From NCBI RefSeq assembly GCF_035083965.1, contig NC_089738.1:8272734-8336733 (forward strand): a stretch of 64,000 nucleotides of DNA, in the 5' to 3' direction. Both the position numbers and the translations under genes were made by a program. Below the pieces are notes generated by a model. That model was not told the DNA's origin and did not search any database. It saw only the letters and a list, made by a program, of their open reading frames with translations. This DNA comes from Branchiostoma lanceolatum. Lineage: Eukaryota; Chordata; Leptocardii; Amphioxiformes; Branchiostomatidae. Shown here in pieces: positions 43,491 to 53,978 of the stretch (position 1 is the first letter of the stretch; every line of letters begins with the position of its first letter).

Positions 43491-43586
43491 CTAAGTACCC
43501 AAATTTTCCTGTGTTTATTATACTATAAACATGTACAAAATGTAAGAAATAACGTTACCAAATGACAACTGTACTAAATAAAACAT

Positions 43587-45614
43587 CTACATTTCTTGGT
43601 CGTCGTCCTTGTCTTCACCCTGTTCCATGCTGTCTGTGTTCCCAGCAGCCTCTGTGCTGGTGTTTACCTCGTCCTGTGATGGCTGCCCAGCGCTGCTGCC
43701 CTCCGCCTTCTCACCTTCCTTCGTCTTTTTCCGTTTTTCCGCCGCATCTTTCTTGTCCTTTTGCTCTTTCTTGAAAGCTGTGTGAGGATATCAACAGATT
43801 TTGTAAGCTTGTGTACAATATAATAAAAGGGTGTGGTCATCTTGAAATCCATTGCTGATAGAAATCTGAACAACAAATTGAGATATGTCATGATCTAGGG
43901 TAAATGTGCTCAACATAGAATGAATGACATTTGTACAGTTCCTATAGCTTTATTACAAATGAGCCCATGTAAAACACATATTATACCATGGAAGCCTATG
44001 AATGAGACCTTAAAACTAACTCAGGTATCTTATACGCCTTGTTATTGAGTGTATGTGACTTCATGAAGGCATGCATATGAGAGGTACAAGATGAATAACA
44101 GACAAAAACATAGTACAGAAATACCTATGACAAACATGTACATGTGTAAAGTATTGAAATCCTACTAGTAATGACATGTAAAAACCCTATGGCATAACTT
44201 AACAAATTGAATGAGTGGCACACCTTTCCAGACATACAGTACATACACATTTTTAATGTCAGGACGAGTACCTCTAACATACAGATTTTTGCATTCATTT
44301 TCATATTTTGTAGATCTTTCTTAGTAACTATGCTGACAGATACTTTACCTTCCCAACTGTCTTTTAGCTGGTCCAGAAACTGTTCAAACTCCATCTCTTG
44401 GACTGCGGCGATCACATCAGTCCCGTTCAGTGTCTTCCTCTTCCCTTTAAGGGCAAAGTTGTTAGCACTGTTTGCAACGGTTAAGGAAAGGATGGCATAT
44501 GTGAAGATAGCTTAAATATAGCGAGGTACTAGTAGTTTGTTTGTTTGTTTATCTATTTTACCAGGGGGATATAGGGGGATAATAGTCGTCTTGTGGTTAG
44601 GGTTGTTGATTTAGGATCTAAAGGTTCTGGGTTTGAATCCCTAGCATGACACAATCTTGTGCCCTTTAATCTCCAAGCAGATCTACCAGTGGCAAGGCAG
44701 TATCATATTATTCAAAGGGCCAACCAGTACCAAAAATCATTCAAGGTGGAGGTTACGAGGTCTACGAGGTCCTACCATTTTGTTGGAGAGGGCTACCCTG
44801 GGAGTCCAGACAACGGGTATCGACGCGCCACCGAGCGCCGCATGCGCGCCCAAGCTTTCCCGGCCCACCCTCCCGCTGCCCACGAAGACTGACCCGCCCC
44901 AATCTCCGCTGTAAACCCAAGCACCGCTAGCCTCCGTGTTTGGCTAGCGGTGCTTGGGTTTACAGCGGAGATTGGGGCGGGGTTGGTCTTCGGGGGCAGC
45001 GGGAGGGTGGGCCGGGAAATCTTGGGCGCGTGTGCGCTGCTCGGTGGCGCGTCGATACCCGGTGTCTGGACTCCCAGGGTAGGAGAGGGCGGGTATCACA
45101 CATGTTTGTGCGGCACGCGGGCAGGCTAGCAAGAAGGGTGCGACTTCTAAGAATATATAAAACATGAAAGGATACCATGATGTAGCGTACAAAACAAACA
45201 CGCTGGCGGCCCGAGAGATCGCACTGCGGGCCTCCTTCGATACGTTCACACCATCTGGTAACTGGAACACAGTCGGTTTTTAGCCATATTCGGACAAGTA
45301 GAAAAATGGAAAGCATACACATGTAGGAAAACAAGAAGATGTTCTGGCATCAAAACAAATCTCAAAACTTAGATCACTTCATACTTTCATGTAAATCTAT
45401 ATATGTTGGACACACAGCATGTAGAAAGTAGACCATTTTATGATTCTGACTACATAATTTTACATGTCAATTCTTGGCTATCGATATCAGGACTTAATAA
45501 TATTTATCTCAAGCCATGAAAACTCAGAAAGCTATTGGGCATACTTACAGCATCCTTTATTATTCTTGTGATGACAGCGTTGGGTAGGTTTAGGTCTTCG
45601 ATCTTCTCTGCCAT
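43587..45614 (-). CDS. POLE3: DNA polymerase epsilon subunit 3 (histone-fold, CHRAC17-like)
   Basis: Small histone-fold protein that pairs with POLE4 in DNA polymerase epsilon and with CHRAC15 in the CHRAC remodeller; nuclear. Four coding exons on the - strand: 45614-45549, 45261-45176, 44467-44349, 43777-43587. Phases match and give 153 residues (human 147). Sequence marks: [20 protein letters not shown], then [20 protein letters not shown], a split Cys codon giving [20 protein letters not shown], and [12 protein letters not shown], all near the human order. The C-terminus is Lys/Glu-rich and ends in an acidic run (EDKDDDQEM), as in the family. Intron 2 contains a 288-bp GC-rich hairpin (44794-45081) and a tRNA-like SINE head. 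The start is supported by the conserved N-terminus. Confidence 0.95.
44575..44660 (+). repeat. tRNA-like SINE head
   Basis: GTCTTGTGGTTAGGG resembles a tRNA A box and GGGTTTGAATCCC is a good B box, about 35 bp apart. No complete cloverleaf. In POLE3 intron 2. Confidence 0.55.
44794..45081. mobile_element. GC-rich hairpin, about 139-bp arms, 9-bp loop
   Basis: Arms 44794-44932 and 44942-45081 are near-perfect reverse complements; the innermost 40 bp (GCACCGCTAGCC / GGCTAGCGGTGC and beyond) match exactly. It lies in POLE3 intron 2. A single diverged arm-like copy is at about 47330-47505. Confidence 0.9.
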
Positions 45615-46628
45615 CTTGCCTGCTGAAAATAACCGTACAAGTTAATGCAAGTCTACAACAGTTGTGCCTCGCTCTCTGAAAACAAAGGCTAACAGGATGC
45701 CCCCCTCCCCACATCCAAAATTTTAGTGGCAAAAAATATGTACAGGGATCTAACATTCCAAAACAAAGAAACAGTTTGCCAAACGAAGAGCCTTGGATGT
45801 TTGGAAATTATCTTTAAACGGCGTTAAGTGAAGATGTATTAAAGTCCTAACAAACAAGACAAAAACATTTCACCACTGACCGATTCACGTTTGGCGGGAA
45901 GAAGGGGTCAGAGGTCAGGAGAGACCCCGTAACATGTACAAATTCTGCCTGATGACAAAAATGAACTTTTACCTTTCCTCACTTAAAAGTATCTAATGGT
46001 GTAACATTTCCAGCTAGAGTCAGTAAAAAAAAACGTTAACCCAAATTCAATTCCTTTTAAGCTTCATGTAATAACTGGTCGAATTGCAGCACAGTATGCA
46101 TTTGCCTGTGCGTGCAGTTGGGGCCTTGGCATAATATTAGTGGTACTAAAGAGACGCCTTGAGGCAGACTGAGGTACTGTAACATGAGCTCTAAGCAAAC
46201 TCATCTATTTTAGATATTTTTCAGTGGTTCAAAGTGATGTATGCGATAGCATCCACACAAACCCGAAGAACTGTATGAAGTCCTTCCACTTTAAGGAGCA
46301 AGGATTTTTTTTTCTGGAGGGGACAATGGGTTTTAGATGGTTAGATCAATGATGCGAGCGTGCGAATAAAAAAAAAGTTTTAAAAAAAGTTGCTTATGTT
46401 CGGAAACGTCGATACAACAGCTAGCCTTCTCCCCCGTTTTTTTATCAAATGATAACTCAAAGGAGATCATTTCTTAGATCTTACATGTAAACATACTTCA
46501 CAGCGGTAGCTCTGTACAGTAGAGAATGCTGGTATTGCGTTCTAGAACACAGGGGTGATCCCTCATAACACATATTCTATGCTATACTATAGAGCTTAAT
46601 CTTATTTAAATCTATCCGACTGTTTCAG
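45615..46628. other. Between POLE3 and the BRICHOS gene, no gene seen
   Basis: POLE3 promoter DNA must lie just above 45614, but no TATA box is obvious. The rest is AT-rich without recognised features. Confidence 0.4.
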
Positions 46629-46918
46629 ACAAACGTGGTTCCCTTGCCACTATCGTGGTGAAGAGCCGATCTCAGTCGGACGGAGAAAAAACTGCCGCCG
46701 CCACCTTAAGCTTCCACTCATCTACGGAGCTGAACTTGGGAAACCTGCCGCCCGTCGTCAGATCACCCGACGGCTCCCCCCGCCGGTACTACCGCCACAT
46801 CCCCACCACCGCGTTCCAATGCCCAGTGCCCGCGAACGCGTCCATGTCCGCTCGGGCCTGCGGCTATTCCTCCAACCTCCACCGGCTGCACACTGAGCAA
46901 CCCTGCCTGTCTGAATGA
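46629..46918 (+). other. Unassigned GC-rich open frame, possible exon
   Basis: After a good acceptor (CTGTTTCAG) the frame reads DKRGSLATIVVKSRSQ ... RLHTEQPCLSE and stops at 46918. It is GC-rich and Ser/Pro/Ala-rich, unlike its flanks, but I recognise no family. The opposite strand has a competing frame (46974-46758) starting MDGHLRAFELTVILVIG with signal-peptide-like hydrophobicity. Neither is confirmed. Confidence 0.2.
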
Positions 46919-48146
46919 AGAGGAAAGGTCCGATCACGAGTATGACTGTCAGTTCGAACGCACGAAGATGACCATCCATGGTCAGCTTGAGACCGCTTGA
47001 GCCTGGTTAACATGGACCTCTTGAAGGGTGCATCAATAACCCTTATGATTACTCAGAAAACAAGCGGTCATAATTGATGGGAAAGCAAGCGATGAGATAC
47101 GATGATGAGGGTACAAACCTTCCAGATTCCCATCACTGCTATGCTATCAAGTCTTCATCGCTCGTGACTGTTGCTGTTCCTCTGAACCTTGCAAGGGGGG
47201 ATGGGCCGCGGGCGGAGACGGGGCAGTTGGGCGGCGGTGTGAAGGGGAACAGGAGCTGCTAGGGAGGAAGGAGGCGACTCAGTACTACCTCATCAATAGG
47301 TCTTACAGAGTGAAGGAGCAGTACAGCAGCTGCTTCGACCGTACTCTCGCACAGACTAGACCCTGTGTATCGGCGTGCCACTCACCGAACGCGCGCCCGA
47401 GCTTTCCCGGGCCTACCCTCCCGCTGGCCCCGACGATCCACCCTGCCCTAGGCTCCGCTATCCCCCGATCTCCGCTAGCCGAACACGGAACACCGAACTC
47501 TGTACGGAAGAAGAGGATATTACATGTAATCAAAGACTGTCGACTAGTTGCTCTATGCTTTTATTTACAGTAAAGCAATCCGATCTCAAGTCTATGTGAA
47601 CCACGTGTTAAGGAAATTATTCAGACGACCAGATCACTATTACATCAAAACATTGAAAACATTTCTTGGTGGTTTTTTTTTGGGGGGGGTGTAAAATATT
47701 GGCAATTCTGGGATGGCTATGAACTTCATAATTGTGGCACATGAAGGCTTCGTGAAGGTTAACATATTAAGATATAAATCATGCAAACGAGGACCTACTT
47801 TGCATCATCCTTACGTCGCCGGTGTGTTTTTTAAACAGCACTCTTGTTTTCCCTCATCGCGTCCAAAAGTTCAGGCTGTCTGTCTCGGTGCACAATACGC
47901 AACACACAATACAAATGCGCACACACGGCCTTCGGACATCCCAATGAAGGGTCGTCCAAACCACACCTCCTTTGACTTCTCGTGTAACCTCCCGTGTGCC
48001 CTGTAGGCATGGCGGCGCAGAAGATACTTGTTCCTTTTCTCAGTGAGTGACCAAACGGGCAGAAGACAGGTGAAAATTGACATTTTCAATGATTTTGCTG
48101 GCTTATCTAACTAAATTTACCCGCTAAGTCCATATTTCATTTTCAG
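46919..48146. other. Upstream of the BRICHOS gene
   Basis: Holds the diverged GC-rich arm relative at 47330-47505. No coding exon recognised. A leader exon of the BRICHOS gene should lie here because its first coding exon begins at an acceptor. Confidence 0.35.
47330..47505. repeat. Diverged single arm of the 44.9-kb hairpin family
   Basis: Shared order with the left arm at 44815-44930: GTATCG..G.GCCAC, GCGCGCCC.AGCTTTCCCGG, CTACCCTCCCGCTG-like, ATCTCCGCT. Only one arm is present. Confidence 0.6.
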
Positions 48147-48158
48147 GCTTTATTCACG

Positions 48159-51100
48159 ATGACATCCCGCCAAGAGGACAAATTAAACCAAGAAGGCGGC
48201 ATGGAGGCCCGGCACAGATTCGCCCCCTCCAGGGTGAGCAATTGAAAATTCAAGGTTTAAAATGGCGAACCCTTCAGCAAAATTGAACAAATACAGACCT
48301 TTACCATAGTTTTGTGCCACGGCAAGATATAAGTACAAGTCTTTAACTAGATCTTGTGTGTGTAAGACCAGACATTCAGAGCCTTGCTAAGCCCCACACG
48401 ACAAGAAAAGTGAATTTGTTCGTGTTGTTTAGTGTGAGAAGTGGGGGAACAAGTAGTTGACACATGCATGCAGTATACAACAACAACAATCTTTATTGAC
48501 ACAACAAAAGTACAGCGACTTTCGTATGGTCTACTATATCTAAACATACATACATATATATATATGCATACATACATACAAACGCATAGGTATCAATGGA
48601 CGGTTTGGTCGAAAATTTGAAGCTTAAAATTAATAGCAGACGGACACAGGAATAGCAAACATTCTCATGACTAAGCTTTAACGCCGTTTTGTCACCGAAA
48701 CAGATCGGGCAGCGCGCCAAGCCAGGCCGACTGTGCCGTGTGCGACTCCCACTCCTTGTCGGTGTGTTGGTCGTGCTGTTGACGGCAGGGATCGCCCGGG
48801 GCCAGCCGCCCATGGTACGTACCACCACGTTCTGCTGGTTTGTCAAGCTTTTATAAGCTGTCAGATTTGGCTTGTTTTGTTATCTCCATGAAAAAAGGCT
48901 TTTTCATGGGGATGTTGTTATCTCCATGAAAAAATACTTTTTCATGGGGATATTGTTTTGCGTGTGTTTGCGTGTGTGTTTGCGTGTGTGTATGTTTGTG
49001 TCACCGGACACTTAAAGTCAGCATAACTGAAGAACGCGTAGATGGATTGTAATGATATTTGGTATGTGGGTAGGTGTTGGGAGGAGAAAGTCAAGGTCGA
49101 TTTTGGGCCCCTTGTATGTTTCACTGGAACTGCAATGGCGTATTTGTCAAAATCTTCCAAGGAGAATAACGGAAGAAGGGAACAACAGATTTTCATGTTA
49201 TTTGATATGCAGGTATGGACAGAGATGTACACAATGAAGTGCAAATTATGCAAATTGTGACTGAATTTGCATAAGTAATGAGGAAAATCTATACCTCCAT
49301 TCTACGCATGTTGTGGGAGCTCACACCTGTCACACCTGTTAGTCTCAAATCTGGGACAAGAATTCCCCAGGTTCCAACAGCTGGTGGTCAAACCACAAAG
49401 GGGTACACTACCAAACCTGTATACTTTATGTGGGTACCCTCTGGCACATAAAACAAAACCAACGGCAACAACAAATAACTTGGGCAAATAAAACACATAT
49501 AATATAAAACACATGTTATATAAAAACAAATTTCATGGAGATTTTGGGTCATCAGACTCTTGTCTTGTTTTGTTTTGTTTTCGGTCCACATGTATCTAGT
49601 GTATTTAAATCAATTACATACTTCGATCGAAATTTCAGATATGATTCTGATAAATGTTTTTTCTGACATATTTTGTCATAGGGTGAGTTCATGGAGGACA
49701 CGGTGATGGTAAGGCGCACCTATTTTTCCGAATAATTTTAAGTTTGAGTCACTTTGTATTTGAAACAAGTCTAAAGAATGTACTCATCAATATTTGTAAT
49801 TATAAGTTGTGAAATGAAGACACCTTGGTCCGATTTCATCAGTGGATAATGTTACACAATGTTTCTGCCCAGGGTCTTATAGCAGTGAAGGCCCCCGGCG
49901 GAAAAACTTGCTACATCGTCGATGTGGCATACACAGACAGTGACAACGAGGTATTAGTAACTACAGTATTACATATTTCTCAGTTTCCTTCCTATACTTT
50001 TCGTAACACTCTTGACCATATCCATGATGTGTACATATGCATATTCCGATGCTATTCTGGATACAGTAGTATATATTTTGGTTACCAGTAAGCCAGACAT
50101 AATATTAATAACGCTATCTGATCCTACATGCAACCCTGGTTACTGGTTCTGGACAATGTCTCTCGGTTCGTTTTTTTGTTTTCATTGCATAGCCGCCGGG
50201 TAAAACCGTCCCAAGGCGTAACATACCAGGTTTGTACTGATGAGTACCAGCCGCATATTTGGACAGATTTATATGGTCCACTCAAACCGGAAGGACCCCT
50301 GCTCTTTTCGATAAGTGTGGTGGGTTCTTTTCACGTGGTCGAGGTGTGGCTCTCCTCAAACACAGGACCTCCGTCCTATCCGAGGGACGTCCCTAACCAA
50401 AGCTAGGTACTCATTTTCACCTGAGTGAAGTGAGGAAAGTTGTGTTAAGTGCCTTTCCCAATGGCACAACGTCAACGGGAAAAAACAGGGAACCCCGAAT
50501 TCGAACTTAGTACCTCTGGGTTCTAGTGCCAAAAGCACTGTGTCACCGCGACGCCACTGTTTACTGTAATGTTACCCTGTCTCGGCTTCAGACTGTTTTC
50601 CAGGAGGAGGAGGAAGACGACGGCGAAGAGTTGGTGATATCTCTTGACGAGACCCGTACCGATGAGCCCGAACTGAATGGGGAGTTAGCGGACTTCTGTG
50701 AGGACCTGGACCCGCGCTGGGCCACCGCTGAACCGGCGGACGGGAGCACTGATGGCGAGGTCATCGTGGAGATCGGTACGTGACCTTTTCCTGGGGTAGT
50801 CGACGTGCGCGTCTTTCTCGTTAAAGGCATTGAAGTGCAGGGCCGATTTTGTTTGGGATTTTTTCATCACGAGCTCGATCGTTTTTGGCAGAGCACAAGT
50901 AGGCCACAGCAATGTTGATACATATACAAGTACATTGCCAACATCTTTTCTCTGTCCCTTTCTATAGGTGCCTCCGACAAAGAAGAGGAAATGCCTAGGA
51001 CCACTGTCCAAACGAATTTGTTGCCTACTCAGAGCAGCTCTCGCTTTAGTCGTCGCCGACGTGTCTTTCTTCGCCGACGGAGTTTATTTCGTCGCCGCAG

Positions 51101-51212
51101 TGTCTTGAGTCGCCGACGCAGTTTATTTCGTCGCCGTAGTGTCTTTCGTCGCCGCAGCTTCTTGCGTCGCCGCGTCTTCTTTCGTCGGCGCCGCGCGTTC
51201 GGCAAAAAGTAA
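48159..51212 (+). CDS. BRICHOS-domain membrane precursor with Arg-triplet tail
   Basis: Six coding exons: 48159-48233, 48704-48814, 49682-49708 (27-nt microexon), 49873-49950, 50592-50775, 50968-51212. All phases match, giving 239 residues. Order: cytosolic N-terminus (1-39), membrane anchor LPLLVGVLVVLLTAGIA (40-56), BRICHOS-like core starting GLIAVKAPGGKTCYIVDVAY (72-91, Cys84), acidic segment (18 of residues 98-137 are Asp/Glu), second BRICHOS Cys in ELADFCEDLDPRW (Cys133), then a tail (185-239) with eight Arg triplets or quadruplets spaced 6-7 residues and separated by Phe/Leu/Val/Ser. BRICHOS domains chaperone hydrophobic or beta-prone C-terminal peptides in secretory precursors; some invertebrate precursors release antimicrobial peptides. 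The basic tail could be such a cargo (inference). The first coding exon follows an acceptor, so a leader exon is expected upstream. Domain call rests on motif resemblance only. Confidence 0.7.
48482..48570 (+). repeat. Retroelement-tail-like repeat
   Basis: In BRICHOS intron 1. CTTTATTGACACAACAAAAG and AGTACAGCGACTTTCG, matching 34829-34930. Confidence 0.6.
48881..49540 (+). repeat. Dispersed repeat with doubled terminal hairpin
   Basis: In BRICHOS intron 2. Two tandem hairpins (TATCTCCATGAAAAAA...TTTTTCATGGGGATA) at 48881-48955, a GTGTTTGCGTGTGT stretch, GATGGATTGTAATGATATTT, GGTCGATTTTGGGCCCC, and a closing TTTCATGGAGAT near 49540. Same family as 11994-12395 and 38470-38740. Confidence 0.7.
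50170..50560 (-). mobile_element. tRNA-derived SINE
   Basis: In BRICHOS intron 4. On the - strand: tRNA-like head (GGCGTCGCGGTGACACAG, B box AAGTTCGAATTC), core GTTGTGCCATTGGGAAAGG and CACTCAGGTGAAAATGAG, then a tail with AAGAACCCACCACACTTATC. The tail matches 58284-58480; the core matches 34230-34520. Confidence 0.75.
51036..51205 (+). repeat. Coding tandem repeat, 18-21-bp units
   Basis: CGTCGCCGAC/CGTCGCCGCAG units encode the Arg triplets of the BRICHOS tail. Units alternate 18 and 21 bp, all in frame. Arg codons mix CGT, CGC, CGA and CGG. Confidence 0.85.
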
Positions 51213-51707
51213 GCCTTGCAACCTTCCGGTCGCCGTAGGTCGTTCACGAATCACGAGCATGGCGTGAAAGTATTTGCGGATTTGCGATTTATAGGTTAGG
51301 AAATTCCTGTGTTTATTATAACATTCTCTGGCAACCAGCAATGGAGCGCCGTGAGTTCGAGGGCGAAAAAAAACGTCACGTGTTTGGGCGACTCCCGTTA
51401 CATGTAATCATGCAAAGACTGTCGACTAGTAGCTCTATGAACAGCTTATGCCAATCTCAAATCTATGTGAACCACGTGTTAAGCGATCCATTGAAATCTC
51501 ACAGATCGCCGTAAGTTGGGGTTAACATCGGTGTACTTAATATTATCTCTAGCGATGTTCTGCACTGACAGTAATTAATAGAAATGTTTTGGTCCACAAA
51601 CGTTAACTCTGATCCGGACACACAATGTTACATGGTGTTGTCCGCGGTGCTGACCAACCATTCTTCTAAGGACAGTGGTTCTGGTTTTGTACGCATACTA
51701 GTGTTTC

Positions 51708-51713
51708 AATAAA
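51708..51713 (+). terminator. BRICHOS gene poly(A) signal
   Basis: AATAAA about 500 nt after the stop; another AATAAA lies near 51772. Confidence 0.5.
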
Positions 51714-51779
51714 CGCTTTTATTTGCCATTCCCGAGTTATTTCTGGGTTATATTTACTCCTTTTGTGTTAAATAAAGAT

Positions 51780-52851
51780 GAAAGTTTAACACAGTCATCA
51801 CGCAGTTTGTGCACGTGTTATGGGGTCTGTACTGACCTATGGCCCTTTCTTCCCGATAAAACTTGAACACATTAGCCAGTGGAGAGGATTATTGAACGTA
51901 TTACCCAAGCAGTCAAGTTGAAGTGTAATGCTATAATTCAAGGCTATTTGACATCCAAAATGTAGGTAACATTTCCCATTTCTTTGGCCTGGGTCTAGCC
52001 TTAAATGAACAGCAATCTGTAACCTCAATATCAAAGACATCATTAAGTTCATTGAAGTCTTCAATGAACTTAAAGATTTCTTTGATATTGAGCATACTTT
52101 GATATTCAACCAACCAGACATCTTGGAGATTACTTCAACTAATTCAATAACCCTCAGTCTTTCCCATTAAATCTTTATCCCCCAATGAATAGATAAAAAG
52201 CAGACACCAAGATCTCAATCCAACTTTTTACCAAAAGATAAAGATCATAAACAGTAAATCATAACAAAACACATGTAGCTGCCTAAGGTATAACCCATAT
52301 CAAGAATATCTGATTCTTTAACTTTTATAAAGTGAAAATCAATAACCTTTGAGTTGAGGTTAAGGTTGCCAAGTTCTACAGTCCTTAGCACATATCAACT
52401 TTACAAACTGTACAACAAACTACTAACTTTTTTTGAGCAAGTTAATAACATGATAGTGTAAAAAAGGCTACAAGTTAAACATACTCAACTACCAGAAAGC
52501 CTCTTACATTCATACTTTTTAAAAGTGCTCAGTAATGTAAGACTTAAGTGCATATCTTTTATAAATGTAAACATCAAAGTGTGAGAGAGTTTTATTTATT
52601 TCTAATGAAGATGACATTACATAATATTGTAGTTACTACTGTACAGTGTGTTATAGTTACACCATCATGACAATGAGGTAGAATATAAGCCTTGCTGACT
52701 TGTGGTTAACTGTTAAGAGTGATCTACATCAACAAAGTTATTTTATAACATGTTACTGTAATGCCTGAGTAGAAAACAATGTTAGACACGTTCAGTTTGT
52801 GAACATGTGTGGACTGTTGTCTGCAATGTGTCTGCTAAATACATGTAACTT
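51780..52851. other. Between convergent BRICHOS and photolyase genes
   Basis: No gene seen. On the - strand AATAAATAAAA near 52597-52587 could end the photolyase transcript, which would place the foldback at 52852-53296 in its 3' untranslated region. Confidence 0.4.
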
Positions 52852-53296
52852 TAAAGGAAAGCTACACAAAAAATTGAAAATCCTTCTATGCTATGCTTAA
52901 TATATTCCAAAGTCAAATTCTTACTTCAGGTTGTTTCACATAAGTCCGTCATAGTTCTGGGATTTTCCACAGTTTGCAACTTATGCCGTGCTGACGCCTT
53001 CTCACCTGATAATTGAATTATATGACGTCAGTGTTTCAAATATCTCACCTGATGATTGAATTTTAGAACACTGATGACGTCATATTATACAATCATCAGG
53101 TGAAAAATTTGAAACACTGACGTCATATAATTCAATTATCAGGCGAGAAGGCGTCAGCACGGCATAAGTTGCAAACTGTGGAAAATCCCAGAACTATGAC
53201 GGACTTATGTGAAACAACCTGAAGTAAGAATTTGACTTTGGAATATATTAAGCATAGCATTAAAGGATTTTCAATTCTTTGTGTAGCTTTCCTTTA
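52852..53296. mobile_element. Foldback MITE, 445 bp
   Basis: Starts TAAAGGAAAGCTACACAAA and ends with its inverse TTTGTGTAGCTTTCCTTTA. The arms stay nearly perfect for over 150 bp (for example GCACGGCATAAGTTGC and its inverse). The centre is an imperfect inverted region with CACCTGATGATTGAA and TGACGTCA motifs. No coding content. Confidence 0.92.
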
Positions 53297-53665
53297 ACAA
53301 TGACTATCTTACCTTCATCATCATCAATCTTACCTTAGTACACATGCGTATCATGTCCAGTTAAAATGGTAAAAGTTAAAAACAACTATTTCTATGGTGT
53401 GCGTATGTAGCATGTTTGTACACAATGTACATGTATCATATTCGTCATTATACAACTGATGATACCTTTGTGCGTATTTCATTTCAAAGTCTTAACATAT
53501 ACTACTAGGAAACAACTTGAGTGATTAATACACAACAGCTTATAGAAGGAAAAATCATGTATTGAAAACTACTACTTCTACTACTACTACTACTAACTTA
53601 AAGTTATAATCTTAAACATATCACCAGTAAACTTTTTGTGCATTTGTTTTTTCAATCTTCCTTGA

Positions 53666-53880
53666 GTAAACCCTTAGCACACTCACTTGACTAAGTAGCC
53701 GTTTGGCACACAATTTCCAATTGGTGCAGAGTTAGGCAGCAGGGAGAAAGTTAAAAATGGTTTGAAAATGGTTAACTTTTTGTGCGTTTTTCTTCCTTCA
53801 GTTAACCTTTAGCATACTATGTAGTTGTTTGACACCCAATTTCCAATTGGTGGAGAGTTAGGCAGCAGGGAGAAGGTTAA
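53666..53880 (+). repeat. Two neighbouring copies of the TTAA MITE
   Basis: Copies at about 53666-53754 and 53802-53880, both with CCTTTAGCA or CCCTTAGCA, TTTCCAATTGGTG and GTTAGGCAGCAGGGAGAA. Relatives at 844-924 and 55741-55821. Confidence 0.7.
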
Positions 53881-53978
53881 AAATGGTTAAAATCCATCAT
53901 AAAAATCACTACCCTACATGTACTACTTGTATGGTTCTTACATTACGTAGCTTATTGTCTCAAAAACAGTCAAGGTCG

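Noticed and set aside
44575..44660. tRNA gene
   Set aside because: Only A- and B-box-like segments; no acceptor stem or anticodon arm, so a SINE head is more likely. Same reasoning for 40390-40490 and 59565-59625.
51029..51247. Antisense Arg/Lys-rich frame across the BRICHOS tail
   Set aside because: Complementary strand of the in-frame repeat; the + frame has the splice acceptor, phase and upstream domain.
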